This document shows positions 7,331 through 15,711 of a stretch of 30,559 nt of DNA, in pieces. The stretch is from the NCBI GenBank assembly GCA_937927445.1, contig CALAOB010000097.1:1-30559 (forward strand), given 5' to 3'. How positions within the stretch are numbered: the stretch's first letter is position 1; the number at the start of each line of letters is the position of its first letter. The notes beneath the pieces were generated by a model. That model saw only the letters and a list, made by a program, of their open reading frames with translations. It searched no databases and was not told the DNA's origin. Origin of the DNA: an uncultured Oribacterium sp. (GTDB taxonomy: Bacteria; Bacillota; Clostridia; Lachnospirales; Lachnospiraceae). The position numbers were made by a program, and so were the translations under genes.

Positions 7331-7378
7331 ATTTCAGCGCGGATTGACCGAAGGGGCGATTTGGCGCTGAAATTTGTT
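7331..7378 (+). terminator. Hairpin between the LCP and Wzy-like genes, possible weak terminator
   Basis: ATTTCAGCGC (7331-7340) pairs with GCGCTGAAAT (7364-7373) across a 23-nt loop, followed by TTGTT. The large loop and short T-tract suggest partial termination or a processing site rather than a strong stop. Confidence 0.45.
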
Positions 7379-7422
7379 ACATGGATTTATTTTTACGATC
7401 GATTACATAAAGGAGCTTCTCT

Positions 7423-9093
7423 ATGAGTAAGCAAAAGAAATCCGGAAACGCAGTACAGAATACACAGGCAGGCACCGAAAGCGGCCGCATCAATCAGCGC
7501 TTTGGGCGTATCACCAGCACCCTGATGACCATCTACGTGCTTTTCTACCTCTGTGTATTCCCACTCGCAACCCATGACAAATACTTCGACATCCTGAAAT
7601 TTCGCTTTCAGCTCTACTGGATCCCGACCCTCATCTACGGCATTCTCTTTCTGGTGTTGGGCATCCTTTATCTGATTACGGATAAACGTAGTAATGGCAG
7701 CGCCCTCACAGCGGAATTGAAAGAGAATCTGAAGTGGAACGTCCTCAAGACGAAGCTTACGAAGACGGATCTCTGTTTCATCGCCCTGATCTTCATCATG
7801 ACCCTGTCCGTGCTCTTCGCGGACTACCAGTACGAAGCCCTCTGGGGCAGCCGTGGCCGCTTCAACGGCCTGGTGTTATGGTTGATGTTTTTCATTGCTT
7901 ACTGGCTCGTGACACGGTTTTACCACTTCCGTAAGTGGCATCTTTATGCATATCTGCTTGCTGCATGCCTTCCGGAAATCTGGGGAATGACGGATTTCTT
8001 CCTTTTAGATTTATTTGGATTTCACAAGAACACCAGCCCAGAGTATATTTATACCTTCGTTTCCAGTGTGGGCAATATTAATACCTATACAAATATGGTG
8101 GCGCTGCACCTGGGTGCATCTGCGGTCCTCTTTGTACTTTCGGACACGAAACGTGAGCTGCTATTGACGTGTATTACGCTGGTGATTTCCTCACTCGCCA
8201 TCGTGATGGGCATCAGTGATAACGGGCTTCTGGCGGCAGCTGCGGTATTTGCATTCCTTCCTTTTGTGGGGTGGAATGCACGGAAGAACATAGCTCGCTT
8301 CTTTATTGCGCTGAGTATCTTTATGACAAGCGTGATCATTCCAGCACAGCTGACCATTGGACGGGAAACGATGGCCGATTGTGATGGAGGCAGTGTTTTT
8401 GTGACACTTGGAAAAACAAACGCCTTCCTTTTTCTTACGATCGCACTTTGGATGTTTGCAATTGTTTTGTCGCTTCATTTTCGTAAGGAAGTCATGCAGG
8501 CAGTGGAGGAAAAGACTACTCGAATTGCGCGCCGCATCTGGCTGGGGCTTTTCCTTGCGGGGAGTTTGACTGTAGTGGCAGTTTTTGTAGACGCCAATAC
8601 AGGGAAGCATCTGGAAATCTGGAATGCATATCGTAATGTGCTGATCTTTGGTGATGGCTGGGGAACCGGTCGAGGCTTCAACTGGCGCCTGGCATGGGAA
8701 TTCTTTACGAAGGATGCCAGTCTTTTACAGAAGATGATCGGCTATGGACCGGATACCTACTACATCATTACCATGGATCGCTATAAGCATGCGATGCGAG
8801 ATGCAGGCTATGGCATATTTGATTCGGCGCATAACGAATATTTAGAGTATCTGACCACCATCGGAATACTGGGAACGCTTGCATACCTTGGGGTGCTGGC
8901 GACGAGTCTTCGGCAGATACTGAAAAAACCAGGCAATGCCTGTGCCATTGCCTGTGGCTTCGCAGTGCTTGCCTATGCGGTGCAGTCAGTGGTCAATATC
9001 GCGATTCCGCTCACGACACCGATTTTTATGATTCTTCTTTACGTAGGGATCAACAGCTCTCAATCATCGAACTTTGAGAAAGGAACGTTATGA
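7423..9093 (+). CDS. O-antigen ligase/polymerase-family (Wzy-like) membrane protein
   Basis: This 556-residue protein has about a dozen hydrophobic segments and a large extracytoplasmic loop before the last segments. The family signature is the Wzy_C-type stretch GYGPD at 440-444 followed by DSAHNEYLEYL at 467-477 and TTIGILGTLAYLGVL. In known members this His-containing loop takes part in joining lipid-linked oligosaccharides to each other or to an acceptor outside the membrane. The start is supported by AAGGAG about 10 bp upstream. The N-terminal 25 residues are polar and cytoplasmic. It lies between the LCP gene and a secreted metallo-beta-lactamase-fold gene, with which it overlaps by 4 bp (ATGA). 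Whether it polymerises repeat units or ligates them cannot be settled from sequence. Confidence 0.87.
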   Translation: MSKQKKSGNAVQNTQAGTESGRINQRFGRITSTLMTIYVLFYLCVFPLATHDKYFDILKFRFQLYWIPTLIYGILFLVLGILYLITDKRSNGSALTAELKENLKWNVLKTKLTKTDLCFIALIFIMTLSVLFADYQYEALWGSRGRFNGLVLWLMFFIAYWLVTRFYHFRKWHLYAYLLAACLPEIWGMTDFFLLDLFGFHKNTSPEYIYTFVSSVGNINTYTNMVALHLGASAVLFVLSDTKRELLLTCITLVISSLAIVMGISDNGLLAAAAVFAFLPFVGWNARKNIARFFIALSIFMTSVIIPAQLTIGRETMADCDGGSVFVTLGKTNAFLFLTIALWMFAIVLSLHFRKEVMQAVEEKTTRIARRIWLGLFLAGSLTVVAVFVDANTGKHLEIWNAYRNVLIFGDGWGTGRGFNWRLAWEFFTKDASLLQKMIGYGPDTYYIITMDRYKHAMRDAGYGIFDSAHNEYLEYLTTIGILGTLAYLGVLATSLRQILKKPGNACAIACGFAVLAYAVQSVVNIAIPLTTPIFMILLYVGINSSQSSNFEKGTL

Positions 9094-10331
9094 GACTTGA
9101 CTGGAATTCAATGAAGACTTTGAAAAAGAAAAGAGGCCGCATCACGCATGCGTGGATGCTTTGCCTACTGATGACGACGATGTCTCTCTTAGGCAGGATG
9201 CCTGCACAGGCAGCGCCGATTATCGATACGACCATGGTGCAGACGGCCGCGATGCCAGGCACGCAGACCGTACAGGCAACACCAGCACGGACGGTAACAA
9301 ACGCACAGATCGTATCTACACCGGGAAGCACCAGTACGCAGATTGTATCCGCATCGGGCAGTACCAGTACACAGATGACGTCTATCCCTGCCGGTATAAG
9401 TGCACAGGGAGCCGTTACACCAGGTAGTACAGTTGCGCAGACAGTACAGACATCAGGAATGCCGAGTGCATCCACCTCGATTTCGACAGGAGCAAGTGGT
9501 GCCAGTGAACTATGGATGCTGGGCAGCACTACGGGCGCACAGAATCTGAGCATCGTGATTAAAAGTCCGAATGGAAAGCTCATCGTCATCGATGGCGGCT
9601 GGGAAGCAGATGCGGACAAACTGTCATCGCTCATCCTGCAACAGGGCGGTGAGGTATCTGCCTGGCTGATCACCCACCCACATGAAGATCATGTCGGTGC
9701 ACTCTGCGCGATTCTGAATGACACAGCCCGGATAATCAAAATCGATAAAATTTACTGCTCACTGGCAAACCCGGACTGGTATCGTCAGGTTTCCCCGACG
9801 GGCGCCGGCATCGCAGATCAGTTGCTGAGTGCATTTACGAAGCTGCCGGTCGGCACGGTGACAGATAATATTGGGCGTGGAACAGAAATTAACATCGATG
9901 ATGTCAACATCCGTGTACTGAATAACCGTGGCGTGTATACCTATAACGGTGTGAACAACAGTAGTCTGGTCTATAAGATCCGTGTGAGTGGACAGTCCAT
10001 CCTGATTCTTGGGGACCTCGCGTATGATGGTGGTAAAGACCTGATCAAAACCTGCACAGCAGCCGAACTGAAATCCGATATCGTACAGATGGCCCACCAC
10101 GGCCAGCAGGGTGTAGACCAGGACGCCTATGCGCTGATCGCACCAACCACCTGTCTCTGGCCTACACCGGCTTGGCTCTGGGATAACGATAACGGCGGTG
10201 GCGTCGGCAGTGGCACATGGGGCACCCTGACGACTAGAGCCTGGATGGATGCCCTCGGCGTGAAGGATAACCGCTCCTTGAAGGATGGCGATGTCCATAT
10301 GTACCTCGGCATGCCTTCACCGAATATGTAA
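9090..10331 (+). CDS. Secreted metallo-beta-lactamase-fold hydrolase
   Basis: A basic N-terminus, a hydrophobic segment (about 20-35) and an A-Q-A-A-P site near 39-43 form a signal peptide. A Ser/Thr/Gln-rich linker (44-137) contains near-repeats of GSTSTQ. The catalytic domain begins near 140 and has the metal ligands THPHEDHVGA (H196, H198, D200, H201), GDL (D309) and MAHHGQ (H336/H337). The layout resembles the ComEC C-terminal domain and extracellular MBL proteins, here as a stand-alone exported enzyme. Outside the cell, phosphodiester bonds of teichoic-acid-like polymers are possible substrates, as in the pneumococcal phosphorylcholine esterase, but that is inference. The start overlaps the Wzy-like stop by 4 bp and has a GAAAGGA ribosome binding site. 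Confidence 0.87.
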   Translation: MRLDWNSMKTLKKKRGRITHAWMLCLLMTTMSLLGRMPAQAAPIIDTTMVQTAAMPGTQTVQATPARTVTNAQIVSTPGSTSTQIVSASGSTSTQMTSIPAGISAQGAVTPGSTVAQTVQTSGMPSASTSISTGASGASELWMLGSTTGAQNLSIVIKSPNGKLIVIDGGWEADADKLSSLILQQGGEVSAWLITHPHEDHVGALCAILNDTARIIKIDKIYCSLANPDWYRQVSPTGAGIADQLLSAFTKLPVGTVTDNIGRGTEINIDDVNIRVLNNRGVYTYNGVNNSSLVYKIRVSGQSILILGDLAYDGGKDLIKTCTAAELKSDIVQMAHHGQQGVDQDAYALIAPTTCLWPTPAWLWDNDNGGGVGSGTWGTLTTRAWMDALGVKDNRSLKDGDVHMYLGMPSPNM

Positions 10332-10338
10332 AAAGTGC

Positions 10339-10366
10339 TTGCATTCCTGTGAAAAGCATGTATAAT
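10339..10366 (+). promoter_or_regulatory. Upstream promoter of the wall-repeat protein gene
   Basis: TTGCAT (10339-10344) and TATAAT (10361-10366) are separated by 16 bp. Transcription from here would give a leader of about 260 nt before the ATG at 10635. It lies only a few bases after the stop codon of the metallo-hydrolase gene. Confidence 0.65.
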
Positions 10367-10371
10367 CGCAG

Positions 10372-10634
10372 ACATAGGTTAATTATTAAAATTTGATTAA
10401 GAAGTACGAAAGATAGTCTTTAAGAAATTCGTAAGAATTAGTAATGACTCTGTTATATACTTTCTGATCGAATCGCAGTAAGATAACCTCGTACATGATG
10501 AGAGAGTACGAAGCAAGTACTTCCTCCGCGGAACCTGGTAAGAAAAGGACTTGCAAGGGCACACGCTTAGAGGTATAATCTCACCGTAACTGAGCCTACA
10601 GGCTCGAAAAGAAAAAAAGGAGAGTGCATTTATT
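10372..10634 (+). promoter_or_regulatory. Long leader region of the wall-repeat protein gene
   Basis: This stretch holds no gene. It contains a second promoter (10551-10579), a small hairpin GAGCC-TACA-GGCTC at about 10592-10605, and AAAAAGGAGAG as the ribosome binding site. Short words recur (AGTACGAA twice, CGTAC/GTACG). I compared it by eye with common riboswitch cores and recognised none. A second -10-like TATACT also occurs near 10455. Confidence 0.35.
10551..10579 (+). promoter_or_regulatory. Proximal promoter of the wall-repeat protein gene (TTGCAA-N17-TATAAT)
   Basis: TTGCAA at 10551-10556 and a perfect TATAAT at 10574-10579 have the ideal 17-bp spacer. The leader from here is about 50 nt and contains a hairpin and a strong AAAGGAGAG site. 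Together with the codon choice of the gene, this suggests high expression. Confidence 0.75.
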
Positions 10635-12161
10635 ATGAAGAAGCAGACAAAGGTAATGGCAACACTTTCTACTGCAGCACTTCTTGCTCTTGGTTTTTCA
10701 GCCGTTTCCATGGCAGCTGGTTGGGATAACTCAACAGGCGCTTGGAGATATCTGAACAACGACGGCACAGAGGTTGTTGACGAGTGGAAGTCCGCAAACG
10801 GAAATTGGTTCTATCTTGACAGCGACGGAGTTATGGCTACCGATAAGCTGATCGAGGATGAGTCCGGTTCCAAGACCAAGTACTATTATGTTGACCAGTA
10901 CGGCGCTATGGTGAAGAACACCTGGAAGGCTGTAGCTATGGACGACGATGATAACACGGATCTCGACGCTGAGTACTGGTGGTACTACTTCGGTAACGAT
11001 GGTAAGGCTTACACCACCGAGTCCGACAAGAAGCTCACAAAGAACAAGGTTAAGACCATCAACGGCCTTAAGTATGCTTTCGATTCTGAGGGCCACATGC
11101 TTTATGGATGGGTTAATGTTGATTCCCATACTCAGGATGATGACAATGCTCAGGCATGGATGGACGCTGACTACTACTTCAACGGCTGGAACGATGGCCA
11201 TGCTCAGACCGGTTGGGCTCAGCTGAACGTAGAGAAGGAAGACGGCGATACTGAGAATTACTGGTTCTACTTTGACGGTAACGGCATCAAGCAGGCTGGC
11301 AAGCGTAAGAAGATCAACGGCGTTTACTATGTATTCGATAAGCAGGGCCGCATGGTTGACGAGTGGGCTATTCAGCATGGCGATACATGGTCCGCACTTG
11401 ATGAGGTTGCTACTGGTACTACTGCATCCAACATCGCTTACCTTAACGGTGATGGTTCTCAGAGAAAGAATACCTGGGTTTGGGCTATTCCGGATGAGGA
11501 CTGGATCAGCAAGGACTACGATAACGACGACTACAGATGGTTCTACTTCGGTAAGAATGGTAAGCTGACTGTTGATCAGAAGAAGAAGATCAATGGTAAG
11601 TACTATGCATTCGATGAGTACGGTCGTATGCAGACGGGCTTCGTAGCTGTTGGTAATGATAACCAGGGCGTAACCAAGATTGGTAGTGCTGATGACTTCA
11701 CTGCTAAGGAGTGGATCGCTGCTAACCACGATGGCGTATACTTCTTCTCTGCTGATGAGTCGAAGGACGGCTCCATGAAGACTGGCTACCAGAACATCGA
11801 GATGGATGATGATACCTATCAGTTCTATTTCCAGAAGAATGGTGAGGCGAAGACTCAGTACGATAATAAGATTAAGAAGTTCACTGTTGCTGGTCTCATT
11901 CTGAAGCCAACAGCTGATGATGACAACAACTATGGCGCAGTAGCTGCTGATGGTAAGAGCATTACAACCGCTTATAAGGATATGGAAATTGGCATGTTCC
12001 TTGTTAATAAGCAGGGTACTAAGGTGACAAGCAAGACTGTCAAGGATGAGAACGATCAGTACTGGCTGACTGATAAGGATGGTAAGATCCTTAACAAGGC
12101 AGCAAGCAAGGACGCTTATGATGACATGAAGGATGATAAGAAGTGGTACATTGCTGACTAA
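10635..12161 (+). CDS. Secreted cell-wall-binding repeat protein (choline/glucan-binding type)
   Basis: This 508-residue protein has a clear signal peptide (residues 1 to about 27, ending SMAAG). Almost the whole mature chain consists of repeats of the cell-wall-binding type: aromatic clusters followed by a Gly turn, such as WRYLNNDG, WFYLDSDG, YYYVDQYG, WYYFGNDG, WFYFDGNG, YYVFDKQG, WFYFGKNG and YYAFDEYG, each with GW or W-containing linkers. Such repeats form beta-hairpins that bind choline-like groups or glycans of wall polymers. There is no separate catalytic domain and no LPxTG sorting signal. The protein is strongly acidic. Codons are T-ending or A-ending (GCT, GGT), unlike the GC-rich neighbours, which fits an abundant protein. 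It has its own strong promoter and terminator. Confidence 0.88.
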   Translation: MKKQTKVMATLSTAALLALGFSAVSMAAGWDNSTGAWRYLNNDGTEVVDEWKSANGNWFYLDSDGVMATDKLIEDESGSKTKYYYVDQYGAMVKNTWKAVAMDDDDNTDLDAEYWWYYFGNDGKAYTTESDKKLTKNKVKTINGLKYAFDSEGHMLYGWVNVDSHTQDDDNAQAWMDADYYFNGWNDGHAQTGWAQLNVEKEDGDTENYWFYFDGNGIKQAGKRKKINGVYYVFDKQGRMVDEWAIQHGDTWSALDEVATGTTASNIAYLNGDGSQRKNTWVWAIPDEDWISKDYDNDDYRWFYFGKNGKLTVDQKKKINGKYYAFDEYGRMQTGFVAVGNDNQGVTKIGSADDFTAKEWIAANHDGVYFFSADESKDGSMKTGYQNIEMDDDTYQFYFQKNGEAKTQYDNKIKKFTVAGLILKPTADDDNNYGAVAADGKSITTAYKDMEIGMFLVNKQGTKVTSKTVKDENDQYWLTDKDGKILNKAASKDAYDDMKDDKKWYIAD

Positions 12162-12192
12162 TTTCTGAATATCATTCTTTGAGATTCAATGA

Positions 12193-12240
12193 AAGGTTCC
12201 GGGGAAAAATCCCCGGAATCTTTTTTCTTTCTTTTTATTA
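12193..12240 (+). terminator. Intrinsic terminator after the wall-repeat protein gene
   Basis: A 12-bp stem (12193-12204 with 12211-12222, one G-T pair, GC core TTCCGGGG/CCCCGGAA) has a 6-nt A-rich loop and is followed by TTTTTTCTTTCTTTTT. This is a textbook terminator. Confidence 0.92.
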
Positions 12241-12346
12241 GAGCTTTATATGTTAATCAAGCATACGACGATATCAATATGAAAGAACTCTCTGAACTTT
12301 TCATGAACATATCGTGAACCTGCTAGGCTTTTCCCTGAAAGAATGG

Positions 12347-12352
12347 TATGAT
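12347..12352 (+). promoter_or_regulatory. Extended -10 promoter of the lipoprotein gene
   Basis: TATGAT at 12347-12352 is preceded by TGG, giving an extended -10. The -35 region (AGGCTT around 12325-12330) is weak. The leader would be about 95 nt. The stretch from 12241 to 12346 shows nothing else I can name. Confidence 0.5.
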
Positions 12353-12452
12353 AGGCGACGTTGGAATTTGATTAAAAGCTTGAGTAGCGACACATCCGCA
12401 TCGAAAGCATGCGAATGACCACTGATTTCAGAAAAACATAGGAGAAAGCGAT

Positions 12453-13034
12453 ATGAAATTGATGAAGAACCTGATGATTCTTGGTGTGGCAGCGCTTGCT
12501 GCGCTTTCTGTAACCGCATGTAAGCCGACGTATGAAGTGCCAGTGGATGATCCGGTTATGACGACGGCTCCTGCAGACGCCCCTTATGAGATGGACTTTG
12601 CTCAGCTGAATGATGACGTGATCGACGGCTTCTCGAAGACCCATGTGGTCTTCCCGTTCGTAAAATCTATGGAGATTAGCGGAGACAATGACGCCAAAAG
12701 CATTGAGGTTGATATCGATATTCAGGAGGGCGTGGATGATTATGCCGTTCAAGTTCTCCTCTCAGATGTAACGAAAAAAATAGATAATAACGCCTATATT
12801 CAGGATTTTCGTATTAAGCAGGCAGATGATACGCAGTTTGGCTCGGTGTACGACATCTATAGCTACACCTATAAGGTGACCTGTGGTGGAGAAACGCTGT
12901 ACGACCAAACGATTCAGCCTGGAACGGAGATTCCGCTGGATCCGAGCGTGGATGGAAATAAGATCATGGAATCTGTAGCGAACGAACAGGCTATGGAAGA
13001 ATCAACAGAGACGAGCGAAGCAGCGTCGAACTGA
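12453..13034 (+). CDS. Small predicted lipoprotein of unknown function
   Basis: This 193-residue protein has a type II signal peptide: MKLMKN, a hydrophobic stretch and the lipobox SVTAC with the lipidated cysteine at about residue 23. The mature part starts with a Pro/Asp-rich spacer and has no enzyme motif I recognise. It ends in a Glu/Ser/Thr-rich tail. A segment near 65-130 alternates hydrophobic and polar residues, suggesting a small beta-rich domain. The start is set by AGGAGA about 8 bp upstream. It stands alone between the wall-repeat gene and the second glycosyltransferase block. A role at the membrane surface is likely; more cannot be said. Confidence 0.8.
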   Translation: MKLMKNLMILGVAALAALSVTACKPTYEVPVDDPVMTTAPADAPYEMDFAQLNDDVIDGFSKTHVVFPFVKSMEISGDNDAKSIEVDIDIQEGVDDYAVQVLLSDVTKKIDNNAYIQDFRIKQADDTQFGSVYDIYSYTYKVTCGGETLYDQTIQPGTEIPLDPSVDGNKIMESVANEQAMEESTETSEAASN

Positions 13035-13061
13035 TTCGAAGGCTATTCATAGAAGAAGTCT

Positions 13062-13098
13062 TGTGGTAAAATCTCTCTTAGTATTTACTAAGAGGGAT
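13062..13098 (+). promoter_or_regulatory. Extended -10 promoter overlapped by a hairpin that contains the ribosome binding site
   Basis: TAAAAT (13067-13072), preceded by TGTGG, is an extended -10. Overlapping it, 13071-13082 pairs with 13087-13098 (12 bp, one G-T) around an ATTT loop, and TTTT follows just before the ATG at 13103. The hairpin may terminate transcripts from the lipoprotein gene. Its 3' arm also holds the only Shine-Dalgarno-like sequence, AGAGGG, so read-through mRNA may have a masked site while mRNA started at this promoter lacks most of the 5' arm. Confidence 0.5.
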
Positions 13099-13102
13099 TT
13101 TT

Positions 13103-13939
13103 ATGAATTTGGAAGTATTGATTTCCTGTATGCATCAGCAGGATATGAAAATTGCTGAACAGACAGGGATTAAGACGGATGCGCTGATGATAAATCAGTG
13201 TCCTCCGTCCGAGCCTTCGGAAGATAATTGCTCAGACTGGATCACAACAGACGTGCTAATTGGCGGACATGGAAATGTTCGTATGCTAAAAACACGTACA
13301 CGCGGATTATCGAAAAGCCGTAACCTGGCTATCCAACATGCTGTCGGAGATGTGTGCCTCCTCTGTGATGATGATGAACAGCTGGATGCCTCCTATGAGG
13401 AGACTATTTTGAAGGCATATGAGCTGCTGCCAGAGGCAGATATTATATGCTTTCGTATCGGGAATCAGCCGAGCCGACTGAAGCAGGAGACGCAGCGTCT
13501 TACGAAATGGACCGCGATGCGCATAGCATCCTGGCAGATTACATTTCGCAGAGAATCCATCCTGAAGAGCGGTGTGAGATTTGATGAAGACATGGGCGCG
13601 GGAACCGGAAATGGTGGAGGAGAGGAAGTCAAGTTTTTGAGAGACTGTATAAAAGCAGGGCTGAAAGCCTACTATGTTCCGAAAAGTATAGGTACAGTGG
13701 CGCAGACAGACTCTACCTGGTTTAAAGGCTTTGATCGAGACTTCTTTTATAAGCGTGGAATTACGAACCGGTATATGCTGGGACTTCCTGTATCCATTCT
13801 GTATGCGGCATACTATACCATGGTGAAAAGAGATTTATATAAAGAATATGTGACACCCTGGCAGTCGTTTAAGTATACCCTGGATGGTATTATTGCAAAT
13901 GATATAGTGAAGCAGAAGAAACGGAGAGTGAAAAAATGA
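13103..13939 (+). CDS. GT2-family glycosyltransferase
   Basis: This 278-residue cytoplasmic protein shows GT-A fold features: the segment RTRGLSKSRNLAI (about 65-77) and the DxD-type motif LCDDDEQ (87-93). GMGAGTGNGGGEE-like loops near 165-180 replace the usual ED acid-base region and include acidic residues that could be catalytic. The N-terminus begins LEVLISCMHQQ rather than the common VSVIIPTYN. The start is fixed by the AGAGGG site just upstream. It overlaps the following GlfT2-like gene by 4 bp (ATGA), so the two are co-translated and probably act on the same chain. Donor and acceptor are unknown. Confidence 0.83.
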   Translation: MNLEVLISCMHQQDMKIAEQTGIKTDALMINQCPPSEPSEDNCSDWITTDVLIGGHGNVRMLKTRTRGLSKSRNLAIQHAVGDVCLLCDDDEQLDASYEETILKAYELLPEADIICFRIGNQPSRLKQETQRLTKWTAMRIASWQITFRRESILKSGVRFDEDMGAGTGNGGGEEVKFLRDCIKAGLKAYYVPKSIGTVAQTDSTWFKGFDRDFFYKRGITNRYMLGLPVSILYAAYYTMVKRDLYKEYVTPWQSFKYTLDGIIANDIVKQKKRRVKK

Positions 13940-15690
13940 TATTGCAGAATCTTCTTCAGCCAGATAAGCAGATATGCAGTGATGAGTCTATGTTCTATCA
14001 TGTGAGCGATGGAACATATTTTTTTGATACGTATTTTAACGCACTTTCACTCGAAAAGTGGAAAACATACACAACGGTGAAGGACATTCAGCTTCATTTA
14101 TCCTGTGTTTCACCTGTTCATATCGAGGTTCATGATGAGTCTGGTATCCTCTCTTCGATGGATATCGGTATGCCACAGGCAGAATCCGTTGATATCCCAG
14201 TGGAGTATGGAGAGACCAGCAGGTTTATTTACATTGTTGTTCGAAATATCGATGACAGCTCTGTAATGCCTATAAAGTCCGGATATTTTTATACGAAGGA
14301 TGCTCCTGAACAGGAAGTATCACTTGCACTCGATATTTGTACATATAAAAGAGAAGCGTTTGTGTATCATAATATCAGTGTGCTGAAGGATGCGATTCTG
14401 ACGAATTCTGAATCTCCACTGTTTGATAAGGTTCATATTTTTATCAGTGATAACGGACAGTCTCTAGATGCAGCGAAGCTAGAGGAAGAGCATATCCATG
14501 TTTATCCGAATATGAACGCGGGTGGAACCGGTGGTTTTACACGTGGTATTCTGGAAATCCAGAAGAAGAAAGAAGAACTGCATCTTACGCATATGATTTT
14601 TATGGATGATGACATCGTACTAAATCCGGATGCAATTGTGCGTACCTATGGGCTTCTTTCCTTTGCACGTGACCAGTATAAGCAGTCGAGTGTAGCGGGG
14701 GCAATGCTGCGCCTTGATCGTCGCTATACCTTACATGAGGTGGCGGCAAACTGGGATGGTGGTGATCCGATCGTGACGAATCAGGGAATGGATTTACGGA
14801 CATTTGACCATGTTATGAAAAATGAAGAACTGCTTCAGGGAGATTATGCGGCATGGTGGTATGCCTGCTACCCGCTGTCTGTCGTAAGAGAAGATAACAT
14901 GCCGATTCCATTCTTCCTTCATATGGATGATGTGGAGTATGGGCTGCGAAATCGAAATGGGATCATGAAGCTGAATGGCATAAATGTATGGCATTCTGTG
15001 TTCGAGAATAAGCGTGCATCAAGCTTGTCCTACTATGATATACGGAATATCATGCTGACGAATGCAGTCTATTTTCGGGATGGTAATCTTCGCTTTATGA
15101 AGAAGTATATTTTTAAGCGTTTCATGGCGAACACGCTTCGGTTCCGTTATAAGGATGTGAATATGACCTACATGGCGGTCAAGGATTTCTGCAGAGGGCC
15201 AGAATATTTGAAGAATCTTAATCCGCAGGAAAAGAATCGTGAATTGATGGATGACGGCTACAAAATGCTGCCGATCGATGATTTGACGACAGATGATGGC
15301 CTGAAGAACGAAATTAAGCATTATCAAAAGCCTGAGAATATTTCGGATGTGTATCAGAAATATACCGTAAAGAATAAATGGAAATATCAGATTACGATAA
15401 ATGGATGGCTCCTGCCGTCACATCGTGATAAAGTGTATGCATATCCGATGGGGATTCACCCATATGCTCTTTTTCGAAAAAAAGATGTCATTCTGTTTGA
15501 TCCGGATTCACAGACAGGTATCGCAGTTCATAAGAGCTGGCGTGAGCTTATAGGTGTATTATGTACGATTGGAAAGACGTATTTACTGATTGCAACACAG
15601 TATAAAAAGGCGCAGGGAGAATATCGGCGGGAAATCCAGACTATGCAGACCGCAGGGTTCTGGAAAAAATATCTTAAACTGAAAGCTTGA
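13936..15690 (+). CDS. GlfT2-like galactofuranosyltransferase (first copy)
   Basis: This 584-residue protein has the domain order of mycobacterial GlfT2: an N-terminal beta-rich domain (about 1-125), a GT-A catalytic domain (130-360) and a helical C-terminal domain. Visible motifs are MNAGGTGGFTRG (193-204), MDDDI with the metal-binding D224-D226, AAWWYACYP (306-313), HMDDVEYGLR with the catalytic-type D331-D332, and WH with H353 as probable metal ligand. This spacing parallels the known enzyme, which polymerises galactofuranose from UDP-Galf. A UDP-galactopyranose mutase start at the end of the window supports that sugar. It overlaps the upstream GT2 gene by 4 bp. A different furanose or acceptor remains possible. 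Confidence 0.87.
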   Translation: MILQNLLQPDKQICSDESMFYHVSDGTYFFDTYFNALSLEKWKTYTTVKDIQLHLSCVSPVHIEVHDESGILSSMDIGMPQAESVDIPVEYGETSRFIYIVVRNIDDSSVMPIKSGYFYTKDAPEQEVSLALDICTYKREAFVYHNISVLKDAILTNSESPLFDKVHIFISDNGQSLDAAKLEEEHIHVYPNMNAGGTGGFTRGILEIQKKKEELHLTHMIFMDDDIVLNPDAIVRTYGLLSFARDQYKQSSVAGAMLRLDRRYTLHEVAANWDGGDPIVTNQGMDLRTFDHVMKNEELLQGDYAAWWYACYPLSVVREDNMPIPFFLHMDDVEYGLRNRNGIMKLNGINVWHSVFENKRASSLSYYDIRNIMLTNAVYFRDGNLRFMKKYIFKRFMANTLRFRYKDVNMTYMAVKDFCRGPEYLKNLNPQEKNRELMDDGYKMLPIDDLTTDDGLKNEIKHYQKPENISDVYQKYTVKNKWKYQITINGWLLPSHRDKVYAYPMGIHPYALFRKKDVILFDPDSQTGIAVHKSWRELIGVLCTIGKTYLLIATQYKKAQGEYRREIQTMQTAGFWKKYLKLKA

Positions 15691-15711
15691 AAAAATTAAA
15701 AGAAACGAGAA

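Noticed and set aside
10372..10634. Riboswitch in the long leader before the wall-repeat gene
   Set aside because: I could not find the conserved core of any riboswitch class I know by eye, and only one short hairpin is clear. I describe it as a leader only.
10731..11729. 332-codon minus-strand frame opposite the wall-repeat gene
   Set aside because: The plus strand encodes a signal peptide and regular wall-binding repeats. The minus frame follows from their repeated codons.
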